DNA of 64,000 nt from Poronia punctata (lineage: Eukaryota; Ascomycota; Sordariomycetes; Xylariales; Xylariaceae): NCBI GenBank assembly GCA_022579005.1, contig MU401624.1, forward strand, positions 1 to 64,000, in the 5' to 3' direction. Each line of letters begins with the position of its first letter. Position 1 is the first letter of the stretch. Positions 11,601 through 23,262 of the stretch are shown piece after piece. The position numbers were made by a program, and so were the translations under genes. The notes beneath the pieces were generated by a model. The model was not told the origin of the DNA, did not search any database, and was given only the letters and a program-made list of their open reading frames with translations.

Positions 11601-12739
11601 TGATGCTGATGCTGTATGGTGTCATGCTCTCTACCTTCCAAGCCACCAAGACGCAAAGAGGCCACCCCAGTGCCTCAGTGACACAGTGAGCCAATGGCTA
11701 CATAGTAAGCGCCAACTATCGAACCGGCTGCAATTACCATTCTATGATCGTCTACGAGTAGGCGATCATTACGAATAACCAGTCACAACCCGAGTCCCGT
11801 CAAGTTTTGTCTTGTGTTTATCGAGTAAACGGCCCATCTATTTTTCAAACACAGAAGTGTCGGGTGCACATATTTTAGGGTAAGGACTCGGCATATGCAT
11901 ATATAGGGGCATCGCAGTTGATGATACCAATATGCCCTACTACTTCTGTAAGCCAATCGTCACAATGGAACTTTCATGTCAGGACCAACACATATTATCA
12001 CATAACCTGTTGGAAGAAAGCCACAAAAACCAGGTGTTTCCCCGGATCTTATGATTATAGCTACAGAGTAATTATATCTTACTACTCCGGGCTTCTAAAA
12101 ATGAAATGGGATGACAATAATCAGTCCAAACATGGACCGGTGCCGACGACGTGCAAACCAGTTGTTGCAGGAATGCTTCTTAGAGTTATACAACGAGTAA
12201 GATTGGTCATATATCGGTGACATTTCTATTCTAACCTAGCATACTGATCTAGGTAAGACATGTCAAAGTCGGAATATTCATTTCTCTCTTTTCATTTGGA
12301 CATGGAATACTATGCATCAGCCGGTAGGTAAGGTAGGTACTGTGTAGATATGTCCCCCCGTTGGCTAAATCAGACCTGGTCTGCTCGTAATCTTGATCCG
12401 ATGGCGACTGGATCTCATGCTCAATCTCATTCTTACGAGTCACACTAGGCAGTCTATTATCTCATCTCATCACAGCATAACAGGTACAGGTACCTACCTA
12501 AGTTAACGTTGAGAACGCAGTTTGATACATTCTTTTAATTGAAAGAAATGAAATTTAATTACTTGACTATTCCAAACAAAATACAAAACCAAAACGTAAA
12601 CGTAAACGCTTTTAACCCAAGTAAGATTCAAGCACTCTCTTGCTTTGTTAGGTAAGTAATAAGACTCGATTGAGGATGGGATATATATGTGTGCGTGTGT
12701 GTTCTTGACTGGAAGTAGGTTTAGGTTAGGTTAGGTTGT
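8639..12739. other. Long intergenic region
   Basis: About 4.1 kb between the Zn2Cys6 gene (upstream side) and the 3' end of the AIM24-like gene. Includes a short GC-rich GCGGCCACG triplication near 9494-9517, several GTAGGTAAG/TACCTACC motifs, and a coding-like scrap listed at 11443-11568. TTAGGT repeats at 12720-12737 lie just beyond the AIM24 stop codon. I see no intact gene. Confidence 0.5.
11443..11568 (+). other. Coding-like fragment, unrecognised
   Basis: A plus-strand frame of about 42 codons reads like a real exon: it contains AAETIQRVELITLE and FHCGVSPTILARY before a TGA. No matching upstream or downstream exon is obvious and I do not recognise the family. It may be a decayed gene remnant, an exon of a heavily spliced gene, or chance. 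Confidence 0.25.
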
Positions 12740-14502
12740 TTACGGGGGCGCCGCATTTCCTGCCATGTAAGCACCAAATGCTCGCTATTGAGGGTTGTTA
12801 GTTTAGGTTTTCTTTTGATTTTGAACTCGCGGGAACAAGGAGAGGGAGGAGGATATAATGGTGGGCCCAAGAAAAAAAAAAGGGGGACGGGAGAGAGAGA
12901 GGGAAAGGGGAAAAGGACAAAAAAAGGGGGAAAAAACTCACCGGATTTCTCGTCTGAATAAAAACAGTACCAGGACCAGTAAACTTGCACACGAGACCTT
13001 CCCCACTAGCGAACCCAGCCATGATACCTCCGCTAGCGACGCGCTCCATGACATATTTCACATTCCAAGCGACGAGATGGCCGTTATCAACTATATACTT
13101 TTCCCCATCGACGAGATCTTTCCGGATGATGGCGCCGAAGCTAGTGATCCACATGAGACCTACGCCGCTGATCTTGTGAACCCAGAGGCCCTCGCCCGAG
13201 AACATGGCCTTTCCGAGGCCCTGACGCTTATAGTCGCGCACGATGCCCTGGGTGCTCGCGACGTAGGCGTCTTTCCCCACGCTCCACGACTCCTCGCCAG
13301 ATAACCTGATGGTGGTGATGTCGCCTAGCATGCTGGGGGCTAGAAGGAGTTCACCCGGGCCGATGAATGTCGATTGGCCAAGGTCGCCGGCCGCCGCTAC
13401 TAGCTTCTTCATGCTGAATTTGTACTCGCCCTTGAGCGTGATGGTCGGGCTCATGGCTACCAGCACGCCGGGCTTGGCTGTCAGGGGACAGCCCATTGCT
13501 AGCTGGATCGTCACGATGGTGTTGCAATCCCTGTGGCTGATTCGATACGAGCCCCCGTTGAAGGTCCCCACATCGTCCACGGTTGTAGCTTGGACTCCGG
13601 AGAATTGGCCTGGTGCTGGCGCCCCCGCTGACATGTTAGGTGCGGGCGGGGCCGCTACTGGCGACGGCGAAGACACCGGTTGCGCTTGGGGCGGCTTCTC
13701 TTGTGAGTAACCTTGGGGGGCATTGGGCGGTACGTCCGAGTAAGGGGAGGTGGCACTCCCCGGCGGTGGGGTCGCTACGACATTGTTCCGAACAGGTAGG
13801 GTCGTGTAGTGCTGTTGATGTTGTTGTTGCGGTGGCGGCGGTGAATGCGACTGTTGCGGCGTCTGGCGGGCTCCAGGTGGGGGATAAGAAGTGGGTGTGC
13901 CGGTTGTAGGAGGTGGGGATACATTATGTTGCGAGGGGGCAGGATAGCTCTGCTGCCGTTGATGCTGTTGTTGCTGCTGTTGTTGTGGAGGCGGCGGGTA
14001 GTGTTGAGGTTGCTGATAGGATTGATGAATTGGGTGCTGCGGTTGTGGTGAGATTGGCTGCGCTGCGCCTGGAGCCGGGTAGCTCTGCGTGCCCTGCCCG
14101 GGCGGCGGTGGGTAGAATCTCGTCTGGTTGGCCGGAGGTGAGGTAGGAGGGGGCGGGTAACTCTTTTGCGGGCCTAATTGAGCAAGGACATGACTCGGTT
14201 AGCACTAATTAACCATCTATATCTTGATTAAACATGTAATAGATCATGTATAGATCTTATAGACTATCAGCTTCGCAGGTTGCGGTTGACATCCATGACA
14301 ACCATCACTATCATTAAAAGCTGAGCTGTTACATTGAAAAGGCTGGCTAGGATATTCCTCGAATACAACGTGACCAAGGCCATATGTTCCGGCGTGAAAG
14401 GATGGCAGGGGAAGGGATAGGTCTAAGTAAGGAAAAATATAACATACCTCCGGAGCCGGCACCACCACCCGGAGGTGGGGGAGGATAATATTGGCCGGAC
14501 AT
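12740..14502 (-). CDS. AIM24/TRAP-like (DUF124) domain protein with Pro/Gln-rich head
   Basis: Three exons: 14502-14448, 14173-12942 and 12784-12740, giving 443 residues; introns of 274 and 157 bp. The last exon supplies the family's usual end, so the domain closes as [14 protein letters not shown]. Residues ~223-443 form the AIM24 domain: beta-rich with repeated glycines ([39 protein letters not shown]). Residues 1-~215 are an unusual disordered stretch of Pro, Gln, Tyr and His (PPPPP runs, a QQQQQQ run, repeated SYP). It begins [11 protein letters not shown]. Yeast Aim24 is a mitochondrial inner-membrane protein, but this N-terminus is not a mitochondrial presequence, so this is more likely a separate cytosolic member of the family. 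Function unknown. Confidence 0.88.
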
Positions 14503-15787
14503 GATATATATGCCGATTGAGTTCTTGTCTGAATGGGTAGATGGAAGCCACTAAGGCCTAATGTTGGAAACACAGCTATGGCCTGCACAGCGTGCTGACG
14601 GTGACACCTATTCAGATAATTTACTCTGCAAATGGAAGTTCGAAATCCTGATAGACTAGGTTTCACGTTAGCTGGCGGTGAAGCATTCATTAAGATAGAT
14701 ATGAACAGCTCGAGTTGGCCGAGACATTCTCCAGAATCCACTCTGTCAAGCGAACTCTTCCTTGCAAAACACTTGGGGAATTGACGTCGACATATGATAA
14801 AGAAAGGTCATAGCCATAGCCAGTGAAGCTTTTGCCATGTTGGACACATAAAGTTTGTGAACATAGAACAAACAAGCCTCAGGGGCAAGCAAACATACGA
14901 GTATGAGCCCCGCACTTACCGGCTATAAGATATGGCAATTAGTTCTTCTCAGCGTAGAAAGCTGTTTGATGTACTTAATCGGCGAGATCTTCTTTCTTTC
15001 TTTGTAGATTGAAGAGGTCTATAGAATCAGAGACATGATTGAAATCTCCAGCCGGGAAAGTTGAAGAACCAATCCACCAGCCTTGGTGCAGTTATGAGAT
15101 TGAGATAATGAGCTGAGGGAAGCGCCCAGACATTAGGCCGGCGCCTATTGGAATCGGGGTCGGTGCTTTCTGATTGGATGATGGGGGAAGGACGCTTGCG
15201 TCTTGGTTGCTAATTTCAGCTCTTTACCGCCAAATTCAACCCCACTACTACTGCCTATACCTACCCCGGCCTTTTCTCCACCCGGGAGCCGCCATAGGTC
15301 GAGAGCGAGAGACAATGAAGTCACATCCCATTCATCTGGTGTCGGAAAGTCGAGGTTCTCATCAACGAGAAGTAGCAACAACTTATCAATTGGGATTAAG
15401 GGGAGTTCTTGGGATGACAGACCCCACGTCAAGCGTAAATACGTGGACTAAGATGGATGGTCCGTGTCCATCACCAAGAACTCAACTTTACGCAATATAA
15501 ATAATCTAGATGCCATTACGCGAAATTATTCGGATTGGATTGAACTGGACTTGGCTGGACTGTATTGTTTTCCTCCATGAGTAACCGGGCATCCTTTATC
15601 CCTGATCTACCAGGTATCCATTATATCCGTCGCTATGGTAAAATTTAACTTTTCATCGTCCCGTCTCATAACTTTTGGCCAAGGGATATTTCTCAAAGAG
15701 CATACGGGCCGGTTCCACCCGCTAAGTCGGACAACATGTACGGTAACCTCCTATTTACTCGCTTACGTTACCTCCAAACTACATAAA
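14503..15787. other. Intergenic, promoter side of the AIM24-like gene
   Basis: Separates two same-strand genes: the promoter of the AIM24-like gene, and the 3' flank of the next Zn2Cys6 factor near 15788. Short frames only, none with domain evidence. Confidence 0.5.
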
Positions 15788-18265
15788 TTACATCGTGGGA
15801 CGATATGTATTCTCCGGTCGATCCAGCAGAATGCCGTCTATAATACTCTGTGAGACGGTTAGCACCACGTTCCAGCAAAACGAAAAGGTAGCACCTACCC
15901 AGTCAATCATGTTCGGGTCTTTTAGTGCACTGTCCAACGGAGACGCATCTATGTAACCTCCCAGTTGAAAATCTATTGTTGGAACATGTGGCGATTGGTC
16001 GTAAACAATAGGCATTGGTCGTGGAGCAAGCGGCGGTTGGATATCCCGGGCATCGTCATTCAGCAAGATCGCAAGGGAGCTGCCCCTAACATCTGGATGT
16101 GGCGGCGGCGGCGGCGGCGGAGGCGGAGGCTTTGCAAGAGGAGTTTCATGCAAAGAAACTTTCTTCAATATTGCACCGACGACTCTAGTAGCGTGGGCTG
16201 CTTCGTTCGAAGTCGCCTTCCGTTCCGACCAGATTTTGTACGATGTCCCAAGCGCCTTCAATTTCCTCGATCTATCCGCAGTGCTAGGATAGGTCAGCAA
16301 GGTTTTCCAATTTAGCTCGAATAGCAATGGACTTACCTAATAGGCACATTCTCGGTGAGATCTAGACATAATATCATAGATGCGATGAGGAAGTCGTGCA
16401 TGGTCAAGGACGAGAGCATGTACTTGTCTTCGCACAACCGGCCACCAGTTTTGGTCTCTTCATCATACTCCGCATGGAGATCCAAGATTTTCAATGCGGC
16501 ATCTCGACATATTGACCGGGACATGTCATACCTCGGGTTGTCCTTGTCTCGGTTGAGGTAAGGTCGGTGTAACACGCACAGGCTCTTCAAATACATCAGC
16601 TCTAGCGCTAGGCGATGCATAATGTCGTGAGCTTGGTCGGTAAAACTGTAGGAACGAATCGGTTTAATTTGTAAGGGCGCAGGGATTTGGGAATGGTATT
16701 GATTGAGCTCTTTATTGAGTCGGATGACTTCTTCATAAGGGGTTGTTTGGATCGACAACGCCTGCCGAAGCACACGGCGGAGGATACGACAAAGCTTTGA
16801 CTTGAAACAAAGGTAAAGGGTCGATGTTGGCTCCGTATTTGGTCGTCCAGGCGGTAAAGCCATCATGTCCTCGTCGAAATCGGTGTCGTAAAGGTTTGCC
16901 GGCGACTCGGTGTCGCATTCGTCATCTCGAATAATGGGAGGTACACCTTGTTGGAACGAAAATAGGACGTCGAATACCTCAATAAAGAACCAAGCTCTGC
17001 GCCGGATCTCGCCTTGAAATGGTGTGACGTTGGAGAGATATCTAGGGTCGCGATGGTATCCCATACGTTGGGCGAGCCGTGCAGTCAGCCCGAACTTGGC
17101 CCAGAGACTCGAGTCCACCAGGTGCTTCTTTCTCAACTCGGTGAAGCCATGCAGAAGAAGCGCCTCGATAGAGTATGGCTTGGCGGATAGGTATTCACCC
17201 GAGATAAGGCAGTCGACCGCCAATGCTGAGAACTGATCTGGGTGGGTGCCATCAGATAATCCGCTTTCGCCTTTCTCCAGCGCTATCGAGCTAGCCACCC
17301 ATAGTATCGAGGCCAGGCAACTGATCCATAAAAGGCTGACTGACTTTGGGTCTCTCCAGAAGGAATCATACTCCCTCTGGAATTTGGTTGTATGGATATA
17401 AGGTGCTGTGATAAACCTGTGTTTAAAATATAAGAAAATCAGGCGATTTGCCTGGTGTTGAGGTGGCAGTCGCGCCACGGCTTGCTCGTGGGTGAGCTTC
17501 TCAGTCTTTCCGAATATAAGATCTGGAGAATCAGCAGGCCAACTATGGCCAGAAGACGGAGGAGAAGGACTTGGCGGGACGTCGGGCTCGGCTTCCACAA
17601 TGCCTTGAATATCATGGATGCTTTGTAAGATGGTAGCCCAATGCGTGCCTCCAACGTAGTTTCCTTCCGCGGTCCTTGCAGTCCCATGTAGCGCAACATT
17701 GGGCACACCCAGATTTGGCCCACTTATGCTTGGCGCACTGAAGGAGGCGCTCATGCTCATCGGTGAGCTCAAGTCGGAGCGGTTGTCGGTCTCTGAATGT
17801 GTTCCTGAATTAGAAGCGGATGAGGCCATCTGTGGCTGTCCCGGGATTCCCCCGGAATGAACAAGCCCGTTGACCATCGCCTCGAGTTGCTGTAGACGAT
17901 CCTGAAGTTTCTGCCGGGCGGAGGCTTCGGACCCCTTGCGCACCTCGGGCAGCGTCTGCGGCTCGGTGTTGCGGAGTTTACGAACGGCGCGCGGAGCATA
18001 TTCGCAATAGTTTGCTTCACCGCTCTTAACGCATCGCTCGCACGGCTGTTGGCGGTCGCATTTTACCTGATAAGAGGTTTAGGCCCGCGCAAAATACGAT
18101 GTGAGAACGACAAAGGGGGTAAAAAAAGAAAAAAGGTACCTTGCGGGTTCTGCACATGAGACAACTAACAGGAGGCCTGTTACGTTTCTGTATCTTGCGC
18201 TGGCCACCTTCCGATGGTTGAGCCCGAAAGGTGGTATGATAGCCGGACAGTGGTGCGGATTCCAT
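15788..18265 (-). CDS. Zn2Cys6 transcription factor with Fungal_trans domain
   Basis: Putative nuclear regulator of 766 residues from four exons: 18265-18140, 18066-16337, 16283-15899 and 15847-15788, with introns of 73, 53 and 52 bp, each GT-AG with a CTAAC/CTGAC-like branch. The zinc cluster spans Cys35 to Cys62 (CLMCRTRKVKC, then PCERCVKSGEANYC) and is cut by intron 1 between the second and third Cys. A short leucine-rich linker coiled coil follows (LQDRLQQLEAMVNGLV). The middle carries the PF04082-type domain, clearest in AQRMGYHRDP and GEIRRRAWFFIEVFD. The C-terminal part contains a polyproline run encoded by a CCG/CCT-rich tract near 16100-16130. The Met at 18265 was chosen because the upstream in-frame codons lack a closer ATG. 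No specific ortholog recognised. Confidence 0.9.
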
Positions 18266-21196
18266 CGCGGGCACGTCGGAGTTAGTCGCGACCTGGTTCG
18301 TGCACACATGGACGCAATTGTGGCGGCCCGCGATAGGAGTTACGACGGCTCAGGCACGCGTGGCGGATCCCGATCGATAAACAAGGGCTTGGATTGGAAT
18401 GGGTTTCCTTGACGTCGACACAGGGTATAACCACAAGAGGACCAGACCTCCCTCGCCTAAGATTTAATCCTAGGTCGCGGGGATGTAGAAGGCGGCAAGC
18501 CCTACCAGTAAGTACAACAACTGAAATGACTGTGCCCGCACGTGCTGCAGACAAAAGGGTATGTAGGGACCGGGCGGCGCGGGTTGCTCGAGGTTTATCT
18601 CTGCTTTCTCCACTCTCCGCTATCCCGACGGCGGCACGGTCGACTCTAATTGTGCCGCAAACTGTGAGATCTGGATAACACCTATCCGAGTCAAGGGTAT
18701 AAACAAGCCCTAACCCAGGTAGGGGGGGGGGGATATGGTAGGTAACTGATCGCTTGACCCTCCCTCCCTCTCTTACACAGTCAAAAAGCGCCGTCTGTCC
18801 TGCTTAGTTTGTGAGGATTCAGGGTCGCTTTCAGTCAGCGATCAATCATCGAAATAACCCAGCTGGGTCTAGGATGGGGAAAAGTTCGGTGGTTATCGGA
18901 AACAAGGTGGCGTGTGGCCATGGGATAAATCCGCCATGATGTTGGGGGAACTGCCCGGATCAAGTAGTCTAGCGAAGGAAATTGGGGCCAAACTCCGGGT
19001 AGTTCCAATCTGGGCCATGTTCCCAGACGACCGACAGGAAGGAAGTACCTGACAGGTACCCTGGTAGGCAAGGAGCAACCTCAGACCCTTTACTATGTTT
19101 GGTAGGTGCTTATCCCCGCACTCCACTGGCTCACCTGCAGCTGTCCCACGTGATTTCAGCCAAGCCCTAAGACGTGGCCCCGCGTGGATACATCTACACA
19201 GGGAGATACATTGTCCCGTAGCTGAGGTACCTCGTCTATACTTTAAAGCTGATGCAAATTGGCTAATATCTGATTTGATGCCGAATTCCACCACCTACCT
19301 AGTGCAAGATTTTCTCGATACCGACCTGGGAGTATATAGCACGTTACATCTACAGTTACACGTACAAGTTCGTATAGGCTTGCACAGTTCGCGCATACAC
19401 GTACATATAGAATTGTCTACTTGTACGTAGGTCTAGATAGTTTAGAAAATTATATTGGTGACTTACGTGTACGATGTAGGTACATAAAAGCAGAGATCTC
19501 TAAAAGCAAGCCGTCCTCTGTCTACGTAATAAGTGAGCTGGTGAGGTCTTATTCCTGGGGCAACGTTCGGACAGCACGAAAACAGACGCCAAGGAACAGC
19601 AACATAATTAATCACCTATCTCCATAATAAGCGCGAAAGCCGTTGAACCAAGTTGACCTGGTACAGATCCGATTGATCTGCTGTACATTACTTTGGGTAT
19701 GTACATAAGGTTTTAGGTCATTCGTGCGCCAAAAGAACCCGTGCCTTTCTAGCAATACATATTACACATACAGGTCCCAATTTGACAACATGACCTCCTT
19801 AACAAGAACAGAAATTGCCTGATGTTTTTCCCTTCCCGCCGTCCAATAAGTTCCGGTCGCGTCGCATAGAATAATCAATTTTGTTATTGGGCCACGCTAA
19901 AGTTTGCGGGGACCATGGTTGAGTATAACAGGCTTGAGTCCTGACAGGGCTCGATGCCCACTAGGTCAGCAAATGCAGGTGACCCTTGATAATACCTTAT
20001 TTACAAACGTGTATAGGCAGAGATTAATGCCGATATATACGGGACGGGGCACATCATTCTGCATAATCGCCGAACTGTCTACAAATACACGTGCCACCAG
20101 GTCTTAGGTCTTACCAGAGCGCATGCTCGATGCGCAGAAGGAATTAAATATTTCCATACATAGCAACATCTATTATCCACATCAGCCCTAATATCTCACT
20201 AGATCTCAAAAAGAAGGGGCAACGAAGTAAGAAAGGAAGAAAAGAGATGCACTCGGGTTAAAAAGGACACAAAACCCCCCGGCGCCATTGATCGTGAACT
20301 AGGTAAAAAGGGATTGAAGTAACAAGTAACAAGTCAGAATGGTACTGGCATCGGGATTCGGCGTTTACATGCGGCTTTATTAAATTATGCCTTGACGACT
20401 AGGAAGTACTAGATAAATTAACCCTGTCAAAACAAACCAACTAGAAGTGTGCGGCTGATGGCAAACATTTCATACTAACGGAGATAGGCAAGTCCCTAAC
20501 ATACAGCTACAGCCTACACGTACTGAGTAAAGAGCGGTGTATTTTGGCAGTTGGTTAACCTACGGTCGCCGAACAAACATCATGACCTAACAGTATTTCA
20601 TGAATAGACGGGAGGGAACTCTCTCTCTGGAGTGGAACCAAGCTTCGTTTTTCGACTGCAAATACGTAACCTAGGGTGATGTACAATAAACCAGGTAATA
20701 ACAAAATCTTGAAGATCCCTGCGCAAGCGCGAGCTCGGTTACAAGAGCTGACTGACTGGTCTTAGGAGATAAAAAATCCCTAAACGCCGGTCCTCGATTT
20801 CCGAAACAGGTAATCGATAATTCCGCCAACAAACGGCGGCCGATTGATTGATGATGACTGCGATATATCCGATGTTGGCGTCTTTTTCTTCGTAGTAGTA
20901 TCATCAACGACGACATGTTATGGCAGAAAACAAGGCCATTAGTATTGACACTAAGGTGCTTGAGCACTAATATGGGGGATCGGGATGGAAATAAGTCTTT
21001 GTCACAATGGCCGAAGACGAATATATAATAGAGGGGGTTTGAGGCCAAGTTGAATTATGAGCAGAGAATCACAATCAGTCAAGTTTCCGATATCCTATAA
21101 TACAAGGCAGACAAATAAACACACACGAGGACATCCTCACCTTCTTCTGTACGAAAAAATCAAATATACTTTTACCTACCTCCCAAGTCTGCAACC
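18266..21196. promoter_or_regulatory. Divergent intergenic region between a Zn2Cys6 factor and an oxidoreductase
   Basis: The factor reads left from 18265 and the oxidoreductase reads right from 21197, so this 2.9 kb holds both promoters. A CCTCCCTCCCTC tract lies near 18760 and a G run at 18722-18731. No CCGN(x)CGG array stood out by eye. No supported gene lies inside. Confidence 0.4.
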
Positions 21197-22303
21197 ATGT
21201 CTGGTGCCAAATCTCTGCTCTTGCAATCCATCAAGTCGCCGCCCGATGTCAAAATCGTGGAAAGAGACATTCCCGAAGCGATACCAGGCACAGCCGTGGT
21301 CCGAGTCCTAGCCTGCAATGTCGGCAGTACCCACGGGTACTTGATTTCGCACGAAATCCCCGGGTTTACCTTCCCCGTGCCGACCGTCTACGGGTGTAAT
21401 GCCGTCGGACGCGTCGTGGCTGTAGGGTCAGACGCCGTCACGCTCAAGGAGGATCAGCTGGTATTAATCGACCCGTTCATATCGGCGAGGGATGATTCCA
21501 ACGCCGAAATCATAGCCGGGCTCATGGACGGCAACGACGCCAAGTCCAGAAAACTAGCCGCCGATACGTGGCGCGAGGGCTGCTGGCAGACTCACACAGT
21601 CATTCCCTTGGAGAACGCCGTGCCCCTAGACGAAGACGCCCTCCTGGGAAAACACGGCTACAGGATCGAAGAGCTGCCCTTTATTCATCGACTATGTATC
21701 GGCTATGGTGCCGTGTCCAATATTGGAATCAAGGCTGGCGAGACCGTCATTGTTGGGCCTGCTACGGGGCAGTTCGGTGGTGCGGCCGTCGAGGTGGCAT
21801 CCGCCGTCGGGGCGCGCGTTATCGCCCTGGGCCGCAATGAGGAGACCTTGGCTAGGCTACGGAGGACAGTTCCTCGAGTGGAGACTGTTGTCATTACTGG
21901 CGACGTGGAAAAAGATGCGCAAGCGATCCAAGCTTTTGGCCTGGCAGACGCTTACATAGATTACACCCCGCACACGGTGCATAACGAACCGACTCATCTA
22001 AAGAGTGCCATGTTATCGCTGCGCAAGCGTGGCCGAGTTGCCTTGATGGGCGGCTTGACCGGCGACATAGCGCTCCCTTACTTCCTCATGATTCTCAAGA
22101 GCCTGGAGGTCAAGGGGAAGTGGATGTACACCCGGGAGGAGATCAGAACTCTGATCAAGATGGTGGAGACAGGGGTAATGAAGATTGGAGAGGCAGCGGG
22201 GCATAAGGTGGACGGAAAGTATCAGCTAGAAAACTACGAGGCTGCCCTCGAACATGCGGCCAAACAAAGTGGATGGGGTTCCTTGGTTGTTTTGACCCCG
22301 TAA
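21197..22303 (+). CDS. Medium-chain dehydrogenase/reductase, zinc-independent type
   Basis: Single-exon protein of 368 residues, a full MDR length. The N-terminal GroES-like half has VRVLACNVGSTHGYL and VYGCNAVGRVVAVGSD. The Rossmann half carries the nucleotide-binding glycine motif VGPATGQFGG near residues 184-193, followed by ALGRNEETLARLRR as in NAD(P)-binding MDRs. The catalytic-zinc signature of classical alcohol dehydrogenases (GHE...) is absent: the position reads YGCNAVGR. A quinone- or enoyl-reductase-like NADPH activity is therefore more likely than alcohol oxidation. Many fungal relatives sit in or near secondary-metabolite loci, but I see no backbone synthase here. The ATG at 21197 is preceded by a short CT/CA-rich leader and a TATA-like stretch. 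Substrate unknown. Confidence 0.9.
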   Translation: MSGAKSLLLQSIKSPPDVKIVERDIPEAIPGTAVVRVLACNVGSTHGYLISHEIPGFTFPVPTVYGCNAVGRVVAVGSDAVTLKEDQLVLIDPFISARDDSNAEIIAGLMDGNDAKSRKLAADTWREGCWQTHTVIPLENAVPLDEDALLGKHGYRIEELPFIHRLCIGYGAVSNIGIKAGETVIVGPATGQFGGAAVEVASAVGARVIALGRNEETLARLRRTVPRVETVVITGDVEKDAQAIQAFGLADAYIDYTPHTVHNEPTHLKSAMLSLRKRGRVALMGGLTGDIALPYFLMILKSLEVKGKWMYTREEIRTLIKMVETGVMKIGEAAGHKVDGKYQLENYEAALEHAAKQSGWGSLVVLTP

Positions 22304-23262
22304 AACGTTGGGGACGTGCCACAATCTGCTGAGATACACATCTCCTAGTTCATCGAGCCAAAACAAGCAAATAGAGTTATATGCCAAAGTCTACTCGTGT
22401 CAGAACACTGTAATGAGCCTACCTCCCCTAGCTATGGAAGTACCAATATGGCGGCCTCATCAATTACACTACTCTTTTGGTCGCGAGTCGTGACATCAGG
22501 CGTAATCAAAATATATGGTAAAGTCTTACCTATCAACCAGCCGCGCTGGCCTGCAAAAGACCGAGGCCCAGGTATCGGACCGGCTCCGGCATACATCGGC
22601 CGAATGGCAAGTACTGACACGGCTTGGAAGCAGTGCGGGGATTGCCTGTATGGTTCCGGGGGCCGACCAGATAGCCGTGACCCTATCTAGGCCATGACTG
22701 TGTATATCCCTCTCGTGGGAGGGCTTAGGGCTTGGCCGGGACATCATAAAAATGCTCTTCACTACCTACCTACCTCGACTTAGAGCTCATACACCATCCT
22801 AATGTGGATAAAAGTAAACAGAAAAGAACAGACGACAAAGGCTTACGAGTATACCTATACCAAGTAGAGCGGATTTGATTAGGAAAGGCAAAACTGTATT
22901 CGAAGCTTCCTGAGCTCCCATTTATGTATCTGTCTTTACTTTTCGCCGAAATAATAGGCTTTTATTCTTGACCTCGATTCCGAGGCTGTCCCCCATCGTG
23001 CCTGCTCAAGCTACCGGCGTCCAAACGCGCTGGAAAGAAACGTAGAAGGGTAAAACGCAGCCCTCCCACAACAAAAAAGGTGTATAAAAAGGCCTGAGCT
23101 CAATGAAAACCATCTATGAGAGTAAGAAAACGCAAGGCATCATGTGGTATATATCATGGTATATGTACAACGCGGGAGCGATTAGGGGTCTGGGGTATCA
23201 TAAAATAAGGCAGAAAAGATTAGATAAGAAAACACCGAGTTTAACAACGGATGACGCGCACA
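22304..23262. other. Convergent intergenic region
   Basis: 3' flanks of the oxidoreductase (plus) and of the fusion gene (minus) meet here. Only short frames; no RNA gene or repeat seen. Confidence 0.5.

Noticed and set aside
12720..12737. Telomere-like TTAGGT repeats
   Set aside because: Only three or four units, not TTAGGG, and directly beside the AIM24-like stop codon.
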